From an uncultured Granulosicoccus sp. (GTDB taxonomy: Bacteria > Pseudomonadota > Gammaproteobacteria > Granulosicoccales > Granulosicoccaceae), in assembly GCA_947499955.1 (NCBI GenBank), contig CANMQI010000018.1, forward strand, positions 1-64,000: a DNA stretch of 64,000 bases, written 5' to 3'. The notes under the pieces were generated by a model, which saw only the letters and a list, made by a program, of their open reading frames with translations, was not told where the DNA came from and searched no databases. The translations under genes and the position numbers were made by a program. Positions 61,965 to 64,000 of this stretch are shown in pieces; position 1 is the stretch's first letter; each line of letters opens with the position of its first letter.

Positions 61965-62561
61965 TCAGCTGATTCCTGGCAGTTGGTCGAGTTCCTTGCG
62001 CAGTCCTTCGAACGGAATGGCGCCTATATAACGCTTGACCAGCTCGCCATTGGCGTCAAGCAGGTAAGTCGTGGGTGTGCCCTGGATATCGCCAAAGGCG
62101 ACGACAGCCTCGCCGTTGATATCCAGCGCCACCGGGAAAGGAAATTTTCTGGCCGTTGCCATTTCCAGCACATGGTTTGGAGGGTCGTAGGCCATGGCAA
62201 CGGCCACCAGCTCCAGCCCCCTGCCGGCATAGTCGTTGTACAGCCGAGCCATGTCCGGCATCTCGGCCACGCAGATAACACAGCTGGTCGACCAGAAGTT
62301 GATCAGCAGTGGTCCTGTGGCATCAGCAACCTTGAACGGCGTTCCGGAGAGTGTCTTGAAGGTGAGCTCGGCTACTGAATCATTCAGCTCGGTACGGTTG
62401 CTGCATGAGGCAAGCCATGCCGTTGCCAGCAGACACGAGACGAACAGTCGCCACCGACTTGGAACCTTGTCGAACAGGTAGCGCTTTGCAGGTCTCCCAG
62501 GGGAGGTGGTGCGAGGGTAGGGCACGGTGGACAGTGGCTGGTTGTGGATGGCGTTAATCAT
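61965..62561 (-). CDS. TlpA-like thioredoxin-fold lipoprotein
   Basis: A 198-residue protein with a long N-terminal leader before the hydrophobic core RLFVSCLLATAWLASC, giving a probable lipobox (LASC, Cys about 53). The mature domain is of the AhpC/TSA-TlpA type: NFWSTSCVICVAEMPDMARL carries the CxxC pair, and GTPTTYLLDANGELVKRY contains the cis-Pro loop. It is likely a periplasmic disulfide reductase. The start at 62561 leaves an unusually long n-region of about 37 residues; a non-ATG internal start is possible. It is operonic with hemJ. Confidence 0.83.
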   Translation of the reverse strand: MINAIHNQPLSTVPYPRTTSPGRPAKRYLFDKVPSRWRLFVSCLLATAWLASCSNRTELNDSVAELTFKTLSGTPFKVADATGPLLINFWSTSCVICVAEMPDMARLYNDYAGRGLELVAVAMAYDPPNHVLEMATARKFPFPVALDINGEAVVAFGDIQGTPTTYLLDANGELVKRYIGAIPFEGLRKELDQLPGIS

Positions 62562-62777
62562 ACCGAGTCGTGACCTTGTTCGTTCAATTCATGCAGCAAT
62601 GTGTACAGGACAACAAAACGCTAAGGAAATTCGAGGAATGGCCGACATTTCTGATGGACGTTCCCGTACTGGTTCAGGTTTACAACAGTGGAGCCCTGAT
62701 GGCCCGCTGGATCGTTCAAATTCAAACGCTTCCACGCACGTATGCGACGAAGCAGTCGTTAACTGGAGAATTGTTTC

Positions 62778-63281
62778 ATGAGAAGACTACTCAGCGGATG
62801 GGTGCTGAGCCTTGGCCTACTGGCAGGCGCTGCGCATGCAGATGCTGCCAAGTTCTATTTTGGCGCAGGGTTTGCCGACGGCAGTGTCGATGTCACCGAT
62901 GCCAGTCACAAGAGCCTCGGTACCATTTCGGCCACCGTGGGCGTCCAGTTACTCGACTTTGTCGGCGTCGAACTCCAGGCAGGTGCTGCTTCGGATCAGA
63001 GTGGCAGCATTCTGAGCGATTCTCTGGTGAGCTACCAGTCAGCCATGTTACGCCTGGGCTATCGCTGGGATCGTGTCGGTGTCTATGTGCTGGGCGGGCA
63101 TGCGCGACTGGATATCGACCAGGATCTCAATGACAGCGATGGCGGTACGGCATTGGGTATCGGCATCAACCTGTTTGGTAACGAGACAACGGCTCTGAAT
63201 CTGCATGTGCTCGATTTCGATGACGGTGCTTTCACGACGACGACCATCGGTTTCCAGCACTACTTCGGCAGATTTCGATAG
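62778..63281 (+). CDS. Small outer-membrane beta-barrel protein
   Basis: A 167-residue exported protein. Residues 1-22 form a Sec signal (RRLLSGWVLSLGLLAGAAHADA). The mature part consists of alternating strands (KFYFGAGFADGSVDV, GVELQAGAASDQSG, AMLRLGYRWDRVGVYVLGGH) and ends TTTTIGFQHYFGRFR. That is typical of OmpA-like or porin-like eight-stranded barrels, although the terminal residue is Arg rather than Phe. No specific family is recognised. It lies 34 bp before the Ig-like lipoprotein gene, with which it may be co-expressed. Confidence 0.72.
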   Translation: MRRLLSGWVLSLGLLAGAAHADAAKFYFGAGFADGSVDVTDASHKSLGTISATVGVQLLDFVGVELQAGAASDQSGSILSDSLVSYQSAMLRLGYRWDRVGVYVLGGHARLDIDQDLNDSDGGTALGIGINLFGNETTALNLHVLDFDDGAFTTTTIGFQHYFGRFR

Positions 63282-63314
63282 GTCATGCTCATGTGCAGAA
63301 GAGAGTCTGGAAAA

Positions 63315-64000
63315 ATGGACAAGAGATATCTGGGTGTACTGCTGTTGGCAGGCAGCGTTTTGCTGACGGCCTGTGGCCCACGCGATGAAGACGGCACTAC
63401 CACCAGTACCGGGCAGCCTGACTATGGCACGGACAGTGGGGGTGATAACGATACCGACGGATCCGGCGATGATGCTGATGCGCTTGGCCTGCGGGTGCTG
63501 AGTAATGTCAACAGCATCAACACCGGTGGTACCGATGTCGCCAATATTACAGCTCTGGTGACAGATGCCAACAACAATGCCTTGGCGAACACACCGGTGA
63601 CATTCAGTTCGACGGGGGGCGTTCTGCAGAACATATCCCAGGCAACTGACGATAACGGTGAGGCAAGTGCCACATTGAAGCTTCCACAGGATTTCCAGAA
63701 TCGGGACATCATTGTGAGAGTGGCTGCCGGTACCAGTGATGCCGAGGTCAAGGTGACTGCACTGGGCAGTACTCTGGAGGTAACCGGACCGGACACTCTG
63801 GTGCTGGGTGACAAGGCCGAGCTTGTGTTGAGCCTGATTGCCGGCAACGGCGAGCCGATTTCCAATCAGGTCATCGAGGTCACCTCTTCGGTTGGCAACA
63901 GTATCGAACCGGCCGTCGCGGTCACCGATTCTGATGGACGTGTGTCCATTCTCGTCGGTTCAGACAACTCCGATGACAAGATCCGTATCAGCGCCCTCAA
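63315..64000 (+). CDS. Ig-like (Big-1/invasin-type) lipoprotein, truncated by window end
   Basis: The first 228 codons of a protein that continues beyond the window. MDKRYLGVLLLAGSVLLTAC is a lipoprotein signal with lipobox LTAC (Cys20). A Gly/Asp/Thr-rich linker with calcium-type DTDGSGDD runs to about residue 55. Bacterial Ig-like repeats follow: LRVLSNVNSINTGGTDVANI / NNALANTPVTFSSTGGVLQ / TDDNGEASATLKL, then a second copy beginning about residue 150 (GDKAELVLSLIAGNGEPISN). This resembles large surface adhesins or filamentous Ig-stack proteins. GGA lies close upstream of ATG 63315. The full length and C-terminus are unknown. Confidence 0.8.
   Translation, partial: MDKRYLGVLLLAGSVLLTACGPRDEDGTTTSTGQPDYGTDSGGDNDTDGSGDDADALGLRVLSNVNSINTGGTDVANITALVTDANNNALANTPVTFSSTGGVLQNISQATDDNGEASATLKLPQDFQNRDIIVRVAAGTSDAEVKVTALGSTLEVTGPDTLVLGDKAELVLSLIAGNGEPISNQVIEVTSSVGNSIEPAVAVTDSDGRVSILVGSDNSDDKIRISAL

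Noticed and set aside
1..64000. tRNA, rRNA or riboswitch genes
   Set aside because: I scanned the intergenic gaps for T-loop (GTTCGA-type) and cloverleaf patterns and found none convincing; a tRNA or Rfam covariance-model search over the gaps would be decisive.

Overview
The window is GC-rich, densely coding DNA from a free-living, motile, didermic Gammaproteobacterium, probably marine. This is inferred from gene order rather than any search. The order priA - argS - SPOR protein, and the order rnfEGDCBA/metG against divergent mrp(apbC)-dcd, are both arrangements known from Pseudomonas-like Gammaproteobacteria. The chemosensory, c-di-GMP and outer-membrane genes fit the same picture. A Granulosicoccus-like or Chromatiales-like host is only a guess. 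I found no rRNA, tRNA, CRISPR array or prophage.

Layout, 0-11.4 kb: an octamer array, a MATE exporter, a lipoprotein, and a complete amino-sugar unit. The unit has a sugar ABC transporter plus nagB on the minus strand. Divergent to it are a BadF-type sugar kinase, nagA and murQ. Together they could import GlcNAc, MurNAc or oligomers, phosphorylate them, remove lactate, deacetylate and deaminate to fructose-6-P. Two small exported or unknown proteins follow. 11.8-19.1 kb: a chemosensory cluster (orphan DHp-like protein, receiver, CheA with two HPt and two CheW domains, CheW, CheY, CheB, CheR, CheX-like phosphatase) without a receptor gene. 19.4-25.3 kb: an unrecognised envelope module of an Asp-rich lipoprotein, a HEAT-repeat protein, a HlyD-like adaptor with a long cytosolic N-terminus, and an M50 membrane metalloprotease with a PqqD-like N-terminus. 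25.5-31.3 kb: a BarA-like hybrid kinase, a REC-GGDEF(degenerate)-EAL protein and a serine hydrolase.

31.4-36.4 kb: hemH, then a split proton-translocating transhydrogenase (pntAA-pntAB-pntB) whose alpha subunit carries a C-terminal helix-hairpin-helix domain. 36.4-37.1 kb: the longest non-coding stretch. It has two tandem repeats, an AT-rich segment and three DnaA-box-like 9-mers. 37.1-48.9 kb: priA, an arginyl-tRNA synthetase homologue whose active-site signatures are eroded, a SPOR protein, a REP-associated tyrosine transposase flanked by GGGTCGGACC repeats, hrpA (whose start lies inside one of those repeats), a YfaZ-like outer-membrane protein, heptamer arrays, and mazG with a repeat-encoded linker. 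49-60.6 kb: an L,D-transpeptidase, a DUF1841 protein, the rnfABCDGE electron-transport operon, metG, mrp and dcd. 61-64 kb: rppH, hemJ, a thioredoxin-like lipoprotein, a small beta-barrel protein, and an Ig-like lipoprotein cut off by the window end.

The strongest unusual signals are the ArgRS homologue lacking its HIGH signature, the DnaA-box cluster upstream of priA, the RAYT/REP unit that supplies the hrpA start codon, the adaptor plus M50 module, and the PntAA-HhH fusion.
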